Assembly (NCBI RefSeq): GCF_003031675.1
Contig: NZ_PYWX01000034.1
Span: forward strand, 182,817 to 246,816
Direction: 5' to 3'
Source: Pseudomonas palleroniana
Lineage (GTDB): Bacteria > Pseudomonadota > Gammaproteobacteria > Pseudomonadales > Pseudomonadaceae
DNA: 64,000 nucleotides
A program made the position numbers and the translations under genes. Positions 55,792 through 64,000 of the stretch are shown in pieces; the stretch's first letter is position 1, and each line of letters opens with the position of its first letter. Below the pieces are notes generated by a model, which made no database searches, had not been told where the DNA came from, and saw only the letters and a list, made by a program, of their open reading frames with translations.

Positions 55792-58437
55792 ATGCAAGAC
55801 CTCGATCCCGTCGAAACCCAGGAATGGCTGGACGCCCTGGAATCGGTTCTCGACAAAGAAGGCGAAGACCGTGCTCACTACCTGATGACCCGTATGGGCG
55901 AACTCGCGACCCGCAGCGGCTCGCAACTGCCCTACGCCATCACCACGCCATACCGCAACACCATCCCCGTTACCCACGAAGCACGCATGCCTGGCGACCT
56001 GTTCATGGAACGCCGCATTCGCTCGCTGGTACGTTGGAACGCCATGGCGATGGTAATGCGCACGAACTTGAAAGATTCGGACCTGGGCGGTCACATCTCC
56101 AGCTTCGCTTCCAGTGCGACCCTGTATGACATCGGCTTCAACTACTTCTTCCAGGCCCCGACCGACGAGCACGGCGGCGACCTGATCTACTTCCAGGGCC
56201 ACACCTCCCCAGGCGTCTACGCCCGTGCGTTCATGGAAGGCCGCATCACCGAAGAACACATGAACAACTTCCGCCAGGAAGTGGACGGTAACGGCCTGTC
56301 GTCGTACCCGCACCCATGGCTGATGCCTGATTTCTGGCAGTTCCCGACGGTATCCATGGGCCTGGGCCCGATCCAGGCGATCTACCAGGCACGTTTCATG
56401 AAGTACCTGGAAGCCCGTGGCTTCATCCCTGAAGGCAAGCAGAAAGTCTGGTGCTTCCTGGGTGACGGCGAGTGTGACGAGCCGGAATCCCTGGGTGCGA
56501 TCTCGCTGGCCGGCCGCGAGAAGCTGGACAACCTGATCTTCGTCATCAACTGCAACCTGCAGCGCCTCGACGGCCCGGTTCGCGGCAACGGCAAGATCAT
56601 CCAGGAACTCGAAGGCGTGTTCCGCGGTGCTCAATGGAACGTGACCAAGGTCATCTGGGGCCGTTTCTGGGACCCGCTGCTGGCCAAGGACGTCGACGGT
56701 ATCCTGCAGCGTCGCATGGACGAAGTCATCGACGGCGAGTACCAGAACTACAAAGCCAAAGACGGCGCGTTCGTGCGTGAACACTTCTTCAACACGCCTG
56801 AACTCAAGGCGATGGTTGCCGACCTGTCCGACGACGAGATCTGGAAACTCAACCGTGGCGGCCACGACCCGTACAAGGTCTACGCGGCGTACCACGAAGC
56901 GGTCAACCACAAAGAACAACCGACCGTCATCCTGGCCAAGACCATCAAGGGTTATGGCACCGGTGCCGGCGAAGCGAAAAACACCGCGCACAACACCAAG
57001 AAAGTCGATGTCGACAGCCTGAAGCTGTTCCGCGACCGCTTCGACATTCCAGTAAAAGACGAAGAGCTGGAAAACCTGCCGTTCTTCAAGCCGGAGCCGA
57101 ACAGCGCCGAAGCCCGTTACCTGAGCGAGCGCCGCGCCGCATTGGGTGGTTTCGTGCCACAGCGCCGCGCCAACAGCTTCAGCGTACCGACGCCAGACCT
57201 CAGCACCCTCAAGGCTATCCTTGACGGTTCGGGCGACCGTGAAATCTCCACCACCATGGCCTTCGTGCGTATTCTGGCGCAGCTGGTCAAGGACAAGGAC
57301 ATCGGCCCGCGCATCGTCCCGATCATTCCGGACGAAGCCCGTACCTTCGGTATGGAAGGCATGTTCCGTCAGTTGGGCATCTACTCCTCCGTCGGCCAGC
57401 TCTACGAGCCAGTCGATAAAGACCAGGTGATGTTCTACAAGGAAGACAAGAAGGGCCAGATCCTCGAAGAAGGCATCAACGAAGCGGGCGCCATGAGCTC
57501 CTTCATCGCTGCCGGTACTTCGTACTCCAGCCACAACCAACCAATGCTGCCGTTCTACATCTTCTACTCGATGTTCGGCTTCCAGCGTATCGGCGACCTG
57601 GCCTGGGCGGCCGGCGACAGCCGTACCCGTGGTTTCCTGATCGGCGGCACTGCCGGCCGGACCACGCTGAACGGCGAAGGCCTGCAACACGAAGACGGTC
57701 ACAGCCACATCCTGGCTGCCACCATCCCGAACTGCCGCACCTTTGATCCAACCTACGGCTATGAGCTGGCGGTGATCATCCAGGACGGCATGAAGAAGAT
57801 GACCGAAGAGCAGCAGGACGTTTTCTACTACATCACCGTGATGAACGAGTCCTACCAGCAGCCAGCCATGCCGGCCGGCGTGGAGGAAGGCATCATCAAG
57901 GGCATGTACCTGCTCGAAGAAGATACCAAGGAAGCAGCGCACCACGTACAACTGATGGGCTCCGGCACCATCCTGCGTGAAGTGCGTGAAGCGGCGAAGA
58001 TTCTGCGTGAAGAGTTCAACGTCGGCGCCGACGTGTGGAGCGTTACCAGCTTCAACGAACTGCGTCGAGATGGCCTGGCCGTAGAACGTCACAACCGCCT
58101 GCACCCTGGCCAGAAGCCACAGCGCACCTTCGTTGAAGAGTGCCTGACCGGCCGTAAAGGCCCGGTGATCGCTTCGACCGACTACATGAAACTGTACGCT
58201 GAACAAATTCGCCAATGGGTCCCGTCCAAGGAATTCAAAGTCCTGGGCACCGACGGTTTCGGCCGCAGTGACAGCCGCAAGAAGCTGCGTCACTTCTTCG
58301 AAGTCGACCGTCACTTCGTGGTGTTGGCAGCCCTGGAAGCCTTGGCTGACCGTGGTGAGATCGAACCCAAGGTAGTGGCTGACGCTATCGTCAAGTTCGG
58401 GATCAACCCGGAAAAACGCAACCCACTGGACTGCTGA
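55792..58437 (+). CDS. aceE: Pyruvate dehydrogenase E1 component
   Basis: An 881-residue homodimeric E1 that decarboxylates pyruvate using thiamin diphosphate and acetylates the lipoyl groups of E2. The ThDP site is in WCFLGDGECDEPESLGAISL, with the N-x-C Mg2+ ligand region VINCNLQRLDGPVRGNGKII. HTSPGVYARAFMEGR and YYITVMNESYQQPAMP are conserved. The 382-nt gap before it holds the promoter and paired operators. The aceF start follows by 11 nt. Confidence 0.97.
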   Translation: MQDLDPVETQEWLDALESVLDKEGEDRAHYLMTRMGELATRSGSQLPYAITTPYRNTIPVTHEARMPGDLFMERRIRSLVRWNAMAMVMRTNLKDSDLGGHISSFASSATLYDIGFNYFFQAPTDEHGGDLIYFQGHTSPGVYARAFMEGRITEEHMNNFRQEVDGNGLSSYPHPWLMPDFWQFPTVSMGLGPIQAIYQARFMKYLEARGFIPEGKQKVWCFLGDGECDEPESLGAISLAGREKLDNLIFVINCNLQRLDGPVRGNGKIIQELEGVFRGAQWNVTKVIWGRFWDPLLAKDVDGILQRRMDEVIDGEYQNYKAKDGAFVREHFFNTPELKAMVADLSDDEIWKLNRGGHDPYKVYAAYHEAVNHKEQPTVILAKTIKGYGTGAGEAKNTAHNTKKVDVDSLKLFRDRFDIPVKDEELENLPFFKPEPNSAEARYLSERRAALGGFVPQRRANSFSVPTPDLSTLKAILDGSGDREISTTMAFVRILAQLVKDKDIGPRIVPIIPDEARTFGMEGMFRQLGIYSSVGQLYEPVDKDQVMFYKEDKKGQILEEGINEAGAMSSFIAAGTSYSSHNQPMLPFYIFYSMFGFQRIGDLAWAAGDSRTRGFLIGGTAGRTTLNGEGLQHEDGHSHILAATIPNCRTFDPTYGYELAVIIQDGMKKMTEEQQDVFYYITVMNESYQQPAMPAGVEEGIIKGMYLLEEDTKEAAHHVQLMGSGTILREVREAAKILREEFNVGADVWSVTSFNELRRDGLAVERHNRLHPGQKPQRTFVEECLTGRKGPVIASTDYMKLYAEQIRQWVPSKEFKVLGTDGFGRSDSRKKLRHFFEVDRHFVVLAALEALADRGEIEPKVVADAIVKFGINPEKRNPLDC

Positions 58438-58448
58438 GGAGATTTTTT

Positions 58449-60092
58449 GTGAGCGAACTCATTCGCGTACCTGACATCGGCAGCGGTGAAGGTGAAGTAA
58501 TCGAGCTGTTTGTGAAGGTCGGCGACAAGGTTGAAGCCGACCAGAGCATCCTGACCCTGGAATCGGACAAGGCGAGCATGGAAATCCCTGCTCCCAAGGC
58601 CGGCGTGGTCAAGAGCCTGAAAGTGAAGCTGGGCGACCGCCTGAAAGAAGGCGACGAACTGCTGGAGCTGGAAATCGAAGGTGCCGCTGATGCGGCCCCG
58701 GCGGCGGCTCCTGCTGCCGCTGCCGCGCCAGCGCCTGCTGCTGAAAAACCTGCTGTCGAGGCCGCCCCGGCCCCGGCTGCTGCACCCGCCGCCGCCAGCG
58801 TCCAGGACATTCATGTGCCGGACATCGGCTCGTCGGGCAAGGCCAAGATCATCGAGCTGCTGGTCAAGGTCGGCGATACCGTCGAAGCCGACCAGTCGCT
58901 GATCACCCTGGAGTCCGACAAGGCCTCCATGGAAATCCCTTCGCCGGCTGCCGGCGTCGTGGAAAGCATCGCGGTCAAGCTGGAAGACGAAGTCGGCACC
59001 GGTGACTTCATCCTCAAGCTGAAAGTACAAGGCGCGGCGCCTGCTGCCGCACCAGCACCGGCTGCCGCTCCGGCCGCCAAGGCTGAAGCGGCTCCGGCCG
59101 CCGCCGCCCCTGCGCCTGCGGCAAAAGCCGAGGCCGCTGCGGCCCCTGCTGCTGTCGCACCCGCGCCAAGCGGTGCCAAGGTTCATGCTGGCCCTGCGGT
59201 ACGTCAGCTGGCTCGTGAGTTCGGCGTTGAGCTGAGTGCTGTGTCGGCCAGCGGCCCTCACGGCCGTGTGCTGAAGGAAGACGTGCAGGCTTACGTCAAA
59301 GCCATGATGCAAAAAGCCAAGGAAGCTCCGGCCGCAGGCGGCGCTACCGGTGGTTCGGGCATTCCGCCGATCCGCACCGTGGACTTCAGCCGCTTCGGCG
59401 AAATCGAAGAAGTGCCGATGACCCGCCTGATGCAGATCGGCGCGGCAGGTCTGCACGCCAGCTGGCTGAACATTCCGCACGTGACTCAGTTCGACCAGGC
59501 CGATATCACCGACCTGGAAGCTTTCCGCGTTGCGCAGAAAGCCGTGGCCGAAAAAGCCGGCGTGAAACTGACCGTGCTGCCGCTGCTGCTCAAGGCTTGC
59601 GCGCACCTGCTCAAGGAACTGCCGGACTTCAACAGTTCGCTGGCCCCGAGCGGTAAAGCGATCATCCGCAAGAAATACGTACACATTGGCTTTGCCGTCG
59701 ATACTCCGGATGGCCTGCTGGTACCGGTCATCAAGAACGTCGACCAGAAGAGCCTGCTGCAGCTTGCTGCTGAAGCGGCTGCGCTGGCGGCCAAGGCCCG
59801 CGACAAGAAGCTCACCCCAGACGATATGCAAGGTGCGTGCTTCACCATCTCCAGCCTCGGTCACATTGGCGGCACTGGCTTCACGCCAATCGTCAACGCG
59901 CCGGAAGTGGCGATCCTGGGCGTGTCCAAGGCGACTATCCAGCCTGTGTGGGACGGTAAAGCGTTCCAGCCGAAGCTGATGCTGCCTCTGTCGTTGTCCT
60001 ACGATCACCGCGTGATCAACGGCGCCGCGGCTGCACGCTTCACTCAGCGCCTGAGCCAGTTGCTGAACGACATCCGCACCATCCTGCTGTAA
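58449..60092 (+). CDS. aceF: Dihydrolipoyl acetyltransferase E2 of pyruvate dehydrogenase
   Basis: A 547-residue E2. Two lipoyl domains carry ESDKASMEIP with Lys41 and Lys158, joined by Ala/Pro linkers that give extreme codon repetition at 58690-58800 and 59035-59165. The E3-binding domain is GPAVRQLAREFGVELSAVSA near residue 245, and the catalytic domain ends with YDHRVINGAAAARF (His520; Asn524 in place of the usual Asp, as in Azotobacter E2). The start is GTG at 58449 with GAGGAGA upstream. Confidence 0.97.
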   Translation: MSELIRVPDIGSGEGEVIELFVKVGDKVEADQSILTLESDKASMEIPAPKAGVVKSLKVKLGDRLKEGDELLELEIEGAADAAPAAAPAAAAAPAPAAEKPAVEAAPAPAAAPAAASVQDIHVPDIGSSGKAKIIELLVKVGDTVEADQSLITLESDKASMEIPSPAAGVVESIAVKLEDEVGTGDFILKLKVQGAAPAAAPAPAAAPAAKAEAAPAAAAPAPAAKAEAAAAPAAVAPAPSGAKVHAGPAVRQLAREFGVELSAVSASGPHGRVLKEDVQAYVKAMMQKAKEAPAAGGATGGSGIPPIRTVDFSRFGEIEEVPMTRLMQIGAAGLHASWLNIPHVTQFDQADITDLEAFRVAQKAVAEKAGVKLTVLPLLLKACAHLLKELPDFNSSLAPSGKAIIRKKYVHIGFAVDTPDGLLVPVIKNVDQKSLLQLAAEAAALAAKARDKKLTPDDMQGACFTISSLGHIGGTGFTPIVNAPEVAILGVSKATIQPVWDGKAFQPKLMLPLSLSYDHRVINGAAAARFTQRLSQLLNDIRTILL

Positions 60093-60100
60093 GCCTCACG

Positions 60101-60189
60101 GGCCTCCCTGTTACCAGGGAGGCCTGGCTGCACCGATTTCCGAGCGCCACGCTCGTACCTCAACCCCGCCACTTGGCGGGGCTTTTTTT
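60101..60189 (+). terminator. Hairpin series and terminator after aceF
   Basis: Three hairpins follow in order: GGCCTCCCTG / CAGGGAGGCC (60101-60124), CGAGCG / CGCTCG (60141-60155), and CCCCGCC / GGCGGGG (60164-60181) followed by seven T. The last is a clear rho-independent terminator. The rest of the gap to 60396 shows no gene. Confidence 0.9.
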
Positions 60190-60396
60190 GGGCTCTTGTT
60201 GCACAGCCAGAACAGGTTTGTACACCTTCTATCAGCCCGATTGCAGAAATCCCCCGTGCGGCCGATAACAGCCATATAGCACTTAGCCTTCATCCTCTCT
60301 TGTCAGTGCGTGCTGCATGATGCAACCTTGCCGCAGGCGACAGTAAAGAGGGCGTGAGCCCGGTGTAGTGCGCATTTTCCCAAGCGAGTTTCCCCC

Positions 60397-63090
60397 ATGA
60401 AAAGCCAACCCGATGTCGCCCGAATGGCGGCCGAGGTAGTGACGCAATTACCGGTGCCTTCGCGCCTCGGCATGCTGCGTTTCGAGCGGCTTAATGAGGC
60501 AAGCTGGGCCATGCTTTACCTCGACCCCAATTGCGAACGCCAATTCGGCCTGCCGGCGGTCGAGTTGTGCGCCCTGCTCGGCACCCCCTACGCCAGCCTG
60601 ATGGAACCCCAGGCGCGCTATCAGTTGCACGATGCGATCCAGCAGCAACTGAGCCAGAGCCCCCATTACCTGGTGCGCTACACCTTGCACACCCACGATG
60701 GGCCGCTGAGCCTGCTGGAAATGGGCGAGGCCTACAAGCAACACAATCGTCACTTGCTGCGTGGCTACCTGATGGTGGTCGACGGCCTGTTCAGTGAAGT
60801 ACCGACTTTTGCCCCGACTGCCGACCTGGAAAACCAGAACAGCCGCCTGCAAATCGCCCTGGAACTCAACCAGCGTGCGCAACAGGAACAATTGCAGCAC
60901 CTGGAGCGGGTACGCGCCCAGCAGGAACTGATCCTGCTGCTGGCGCGCCAGCGCTACAGCACGCCTAACTCGCTGCAGGAAGCCGCCGAGCTGATCACTC
61001 GCAGTGCCTGCGATATCTACCAGGTCGATTGCGCCAGTATCTGGAACCTCGAAGGGCAGCGCCTGGTGCCGATCTCGGCGTATCACCGCATTGACCAACA
61101 ACACCACCTGCCCGAGGCGATCGACGCCAGCGGTTTCCCGGACTACCTGGAAGCCCTGCACAGCAGCCGTGCCATCGACGCCACCCACGCGATGCGCGAT
61201 CCGCGCACGCGTGAAATGGCCGACCATCTGCGCGCCAAGGACATCTACGCGATGCTTGACGCGAGCATCCGCGTCGATGGCCATGTCGTCGGCGTGTTGT
61301 GCCTGGAACAGAGCGGTCGAGCACGCGACTGGCAGTCCGATGAGATCGCCTTTGCCGGCGAACTGGCCGACCAGTTCGCCCACGTGATCAACAACCACAA
61401 CCGTCGCGCCGCCACCAGCGCGCTGCATTTATTCCAGCGGGCAGTGGAGCAAAGTGCCAACGCCTTCTTGCTGGTCAATTGCGATGGTGTGGTGGAGTAC
61501 GTCAACCCCAGCTTTACCGCGATTACCCAGTACAGCGCCGAAGAAGTCCACGGCCATCGCCTGGCGCAACTGCCGGCCCTGGAGAACCTCAGCGAGTTGC
61601 TGTTCGACGCACCGTCAAGCCTGGCCAAGAGCAACAGCTGGCAAGGCGAATTCAAGAGCCGACGCAAGAACCTGGAACCCTACTGGGGCCAACTGTCGAT
61701 ATCCAAGGTGTATGGCGACAACCGCGAACTGACCCACTACATCGGCATCTACGAAGACATCACCCAGACCAAGCTGGCCCAGCAGCGTATCGAGCGCCTG
61801 GCCTACACCGATAACCTGACCAACTTGGGCAACCGCCCGGCGTTTATCCGCAACCTGGATGAGCGCTTCGCCCGGGACAGCGACAGCCCTATCAGCCTGT
61901 TGCTGGTGGACATCGACAACTTCAAGCGGATCAACGACAGCCTCGGCCACCAGACCGGCGACAAACTGCTGATCAGCCTCGCCCGGCGCCTGCGTAACAG
62001 CTTGAGTGCCGGCGGCAGCCTGGCGCGCTTTGCCAGTAACGAGTTTGCGGTGCTGCTGGACGATGCCGACCTGGAGACGGGCCAGCAGGTCGCCAGCCAA
62101 CTGCTGACGACCCTCGACAAGCCCATGTTCGTCGACAACCAATTGATCAGTATCACCGGCTCGGTGGGGCTGGCCTGTGCGCCACTGCATGGCCGCGACC
62201 CACAGACCCTGATGCGCAACGCCGGCCTGGCCTTGCACAAAGCCAAGGCCAACGGCAAACACCAGGTGCAAGTGTTTACCGAGGCGCTGAACGCCGAGGC
62301 GAGCTACAAGCTGTTCGTGGAAAACAACCTGCGCCGCGCCCTGACTCAGAACGAGCTGGATGTGTTCTACCAGCCCAAGCTGTGCCTGCGCAGCGGCCGC
62401 CTGCTGGGCATGGAGGCGCTGCTGCGCTGGAACCATCCGGAAAAGGGCATGATCCGTCCCGACCAGTTCATCAGCGTGGCCGAAGAGACCGGGCTGATCA
62501 TCCCCATCGGCAAATGGATCGCCCGCCAGGCCTGCCGCATGAGCAAGCACTTGAGCGCCGCTGGCATGGGCAACTTGCAGGTGGCGATCAACCTGTCGCC
62601 CAAACAGTTTTCCGACCCGGACCTGGTCGCGTCGATTGCCACGATCCTCAAGGAAGAACAGCTGCCGGCGAATCTGCTGGAGCTTGAACTGACCGAAGGC
62701 CTGCTGCTGGAGGCCACTGAAGACACGCGCCTGCAACTGGACCAGTTGAAGAGCTTCGGCCTGACCCTGGCCATGGACGATTTCGGCACCGGTTACTCGT
62801 CGCTGAGCTACTTGAAAAAATTCCCCATCGACATCATTAAGATCGATCGCAGCTTTATCCACGAAATCCCGGACAACCAGGACGACATGGAAATCACCTC
62901 GGCGGTGATCGCCATGGCCCACAACCTCAAGCTCAAGGTGGTGGCCGAAGGTATCGAGACCGCCGAACAACTGGCATTCCTGCGTCGGCATCGCTGCGAT
63001 GTGGGCCAGGGCTACCTGTTCGACCGGCCGATCCCTGGCTCAGAGCTGATGAAGATGCTTAAACGCTACCCGCGCGGGCCAATCGCCTGA
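60397..63090 (+). CDS. dipA: c-di-GMP phosphodiesterase with degenerate GGDEF and EAL (DipA-like)
   Basis: An 897-residue cytoplasmic sensor enzyme. Order: N-terminal PAS-like part (about 25-135), coiled coil (150-185), GAF (200-330), PAS (345-460), GGDEF-like (475-630) and EAL (645-890). The GGDEF site reads ASNEF, so it should not make c-di-GMP. The EAL site is complete: MEALLRW, ELELTEGLLLEA, AMDDFGTGYSSLSYLKKFP, VVAEGIETAEQ. P. aeruginosa DipA between aceF and msrA has the same layout and ASNEF (recalled). It should lower c-di-GMP and favour dispersal. Confidence 0.92.
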   Translation: MKSQPDVARMAAEVVTQLPVPSRLGMLRFERLNEASWAMLYLDPNCERQFGLPAVELCALLGTPYASLMEPQARYQLHDAIQQQLSQSPHYLVRYTLHTHDGPLSLLEMGEAYKQHNRHLLRGYLMVVDGLFSEVPTFAPTADLENQNSRLQIALELNQRAQQEQLQHLERVRAQQELILLLARQRYSTPNSLQEAAELITRSACDIYQVDCASIWNLEGQRLVPISAYHRIDQQHHLPEAIDASGFPDYLEALHSSRAIDATHAMRDPRTREMADHLRAKDIYAMLDASIRVDGHVVGVLCLEQSGRARDWQSDEIAFAGELADQFAHVINNHNRRAATSALHLFQRAVEQSANAFLLVNCDGVVEYVNPSFTAITQYSAEEVHGHRLAQLPALENLSELLFDAPSSLAKSNSWQGEFKSRRKNLEPYWGQLSISKVYGDNRELTHYIGIYEDITQTKLAQQRIERLAYTDNLTNLGNRPAFIRNLDERFARDSDSPISLLLVDIDNFKRINDSLGHQTGDKLLISLARRLRNSLSAGGSLARFASNEFAVLLDDADLETGQQVASQLLTTLDKPMFVDNQLISITGSVGLACAPLHGRDPQTLMRNAGLALHKAKANGKHQVQVFTEALNAEASYKLFVENNLRRALTQNELDVFYQPKLCLRSGRLLGMEALLRWNHPEKGMIRPDQFISVAEETGLIIPIGKWIARQACRMSKHLSAAGMGNLQVAINLSPKQFSDPDLVASIATILKEEQLPANLLELELTEGLLLEATEDTRLQLDQLKSFGLTLAMDDFGTGYSSLSYLKKFPIDIIKIDRSFIHEIPDNQDDMEITSAVIAMAHNLKLKVVAEGIETAEQLAFLRRHRCDVGQGYLFDRPIPGSELMKMLKRYPRGPIA

Positions 63091-63162
63091 CAGCGATGTA
63101 ACACTCGGGCACACTGACTGTCTGAATTCTTACCTAACTCAATCTGACTGAGAGGACTGATC

Positions 63163-63810
63163 ATGGTCTTGCGCTCGGAAATTCTGGTGAACAAAAACGT
63201 GCTGCCTACTCAAGAACAAGCTTTGCCCGGCCGTGAAACCCCAATGGCGCTGCCGGACACCCACTTCGTCAACGGCAACCCGCTGCTGGGCCCATTCCTC
63301 GACGATGTCGGGTTCGCCATCTTCGGCCTGGGTTGCTTCTGGGGCGCCGAGCGCAAGTTCTGGCAGCGCGATGGCGTGGTCAGCACGGTGGTCGGTTATG
63401 CCGGGGGCTACACGCCGAACCCGACCTATGAAGAAGTCTGCTCTGGCCTGACCGGCCACAGCGAAGTGGTGTTGGTGGTATATGACCAAGCCAAGGTGAA
63501 ATACGAAGACTTGCTGAAGATGTTCTGGGAACTGCATAACCCGACCCAGGGCATGCGCCAGGGCAACGACATCGGTAGCCAGTACCGCTCGGTGATCTAC
63601 GCCACCACGCCTGAGCAACTGGCAGCAGCAAAAGCCAGTGCGCAAGCCTATCAGGCAGAACTGACCAAAGCCGGCCTGGGTGAAATCACCACGGAGATCG
63701 AAGAAGCACCGACGGTGTACTTCGCCGAGGCGTATCACCAGCAGTATCTGGCAAAGAACCCCCAGGGGTATTGCGGCATCGGCGGCACCGGCGTGACCTG
63801 CCCGATCTGA
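63163..63810 (+). CDS. msrA: Peptide methionine sulfoxide reductase MsrA
   Basis: A 215-residue enzyme that repairs (S)-methionine sulfoxide. The catalytic Cys is in [15 protein letters not shown], and [13 protein letters not shown] plus the resolving-Cys tail [13 protein letters not shown] follow. The extra N-terminal 50 residues are typical of the longer MsrA forms. GAGAGGA lies upstream of the ATG at 63163. Confidence 0.95.
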   Translation: MVLRSEILVNKNVLPTQEQALPGRETPMALPDTHFVNGNPLLGPFLDDVGFAIFGLGCFWGAERKFWQRDGVVSTVVGYAGGYTPNPTYEEVCSGLTGHSEVVLVVYDQAKVKYEDLLKMFWELHNPTQGMRQGNDIGSQYRSVIYATTPEQLAAAKASAQAYQAELTKAGLGEITTEIEEAPTVYFAEAYHQQYLAKNPQGYCGIGGTGVTCPI

Positions 63811-63827
63811 CCAACCTCGAACTTGTA

Positions 63828-63939
63828 GTGAGCGGGCTTGCCCCGCGCTGGGCGGCGCAGCCGCCCTAAACTCAGACACCTCGGTTTTCCTGAAAGACCG
63901 CGGCGTCCTTGTTCGGGCGGCTACGCCACCCAGCGCGGG
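63828..63939. repeat. REP-type inverted repeat, right end cut short
   Basis: Arms 63843-63866 and 63915-63938 pair at 22 of 24 positions. Left of the stem the sequence reads TAGTGAGCGGGCTTGCC, which in a full element should recur in inverted form after 63939 but does not. The same TAGTGAGCGGGCTTGCC arm is the outer arm of the composite repeat at 14032. Confidence 0.85.
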
Positions 63940-64000
63940 TGTAGAACCGTAGACATCGTTTACATCTGAAACCGGGGACATCGTTTACACATTTGAAGCT
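63940..64000. mobile_element. Probable IS481-family insertion sequence end (partial)
   Basis: From TGTAGAACCG at 63940 the sequence has two copies of AACCG-N2-GACATCGTTTACA, at 63945-63964 and 63970-63989, 25 nt apart. Subterminal repeats of GTAAACGATGTC type following a TGT terminus are characteristic of IS481-family ends as I recall them. The transposase lies beyond the window. Confidence 0.6.

Noticed and set aside
55678..58314. 878-codon open frame on the minus strand
   Set aside because: It lies antisense to aceE over its whole length; high third-position GC in aceE explains it.
58690..59165. Dense GCC/GCG/CCG repetition resembling a satellite
   Set aside because: It encodes the Ala/Pro linkers of AceF between lipoyl and E3-binding domains, a normal feature of E2 proteins.
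58311..60008. 565-codon open frame on the minus strand
   Set aside because: Antisense to aceF; the Arg/Gly-rich middle merely mirrors the Ala/Pro linkers of the E2 chain.

Overview
The window reads as chromosomal core sequence from a Pseudomonas of the fluorescens group. Gene order follows, from memory, the P. aeruginosa PAO1 stretch from motA to msrA. The intergenic repeats of the GGGGGCTTGCTCCCGATAG type are typical of P. fluorescens-group genomes. GC content is high, and genes are tightly packed with many 1-17 nt overlaps. No prophage, CRISPR array, tRNA or rRNA was seen. One insertion-sequence end is probably present at the right edge.

Layout. 1-8 kb: end of motA, an HDOD protein, rhdA and psd, then serB divergent from an AhpA/YtjB-type membrane protein, and a PqiC-type lipoprotein. 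8-16 kb: a minus-strand series with parC, a phytase-like protein, parE, yqiA, cpdA, a DUF1249 protein and nudF. 16-22 kb: a DUF3298-type lipoprotein, the thiamin pair cytX and thiC under a TPP riboswitch, and a TolC-type outer membrane channel. 22-28 kb: waaA, a LysR regulator divergent from an EmrE-type pump, and a three-gene unit of FAD oxidoreductase, aldo/keto reductase and a Nudix-like protein of unknown function.

28-55 kb is an LPS core and O-antigen assembly region: a nucleotide-sugar epimerase, hldE, msbA, a WaaL ligase fused to a kinase-like domain, then a seven-gene coupled operon. That operon holds a carbamoyltransferase, two GT4 enzymes, a Mig-14-like protein, a PIG-L deacetylase, a DUF6625-like glycosyltransferase and a GT2 enzyme. 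A YceK-type lipoprotein and a TonB-dependent receptor follow. The second inner-core operon is waaF-waaC-waaG-waaP plus three more kinase-fold genes, with glnE upstream. Together these genes make ADP-heptose, build and phosphorylate the inner core, add outer-core sugars and carbamate, flip lipid A-core (MsbA) and ligate O antigen (WaaL).

55-64 kb: the pyruvate dehydrogenase genes aceE-aceF behind a promoter carrying two matching palindromes, a DipA-type c-di-GMP phosphodiesterase, msrA, and a REP-type hairpin cut short by what looks like an IS481-family end.

I did not find a wholly undescribed system. The best leads are the WaaL-kinase fusion and the run of kinase folds, two of which lack the catalytic Asp; the paired operators at aceE; the Nudix-like protein; the inverted pair of composite repeats 31 kb apart; and the IS end inside a REP element. 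Homology and synteny statements rest on recalled family knowledge; no search was run.
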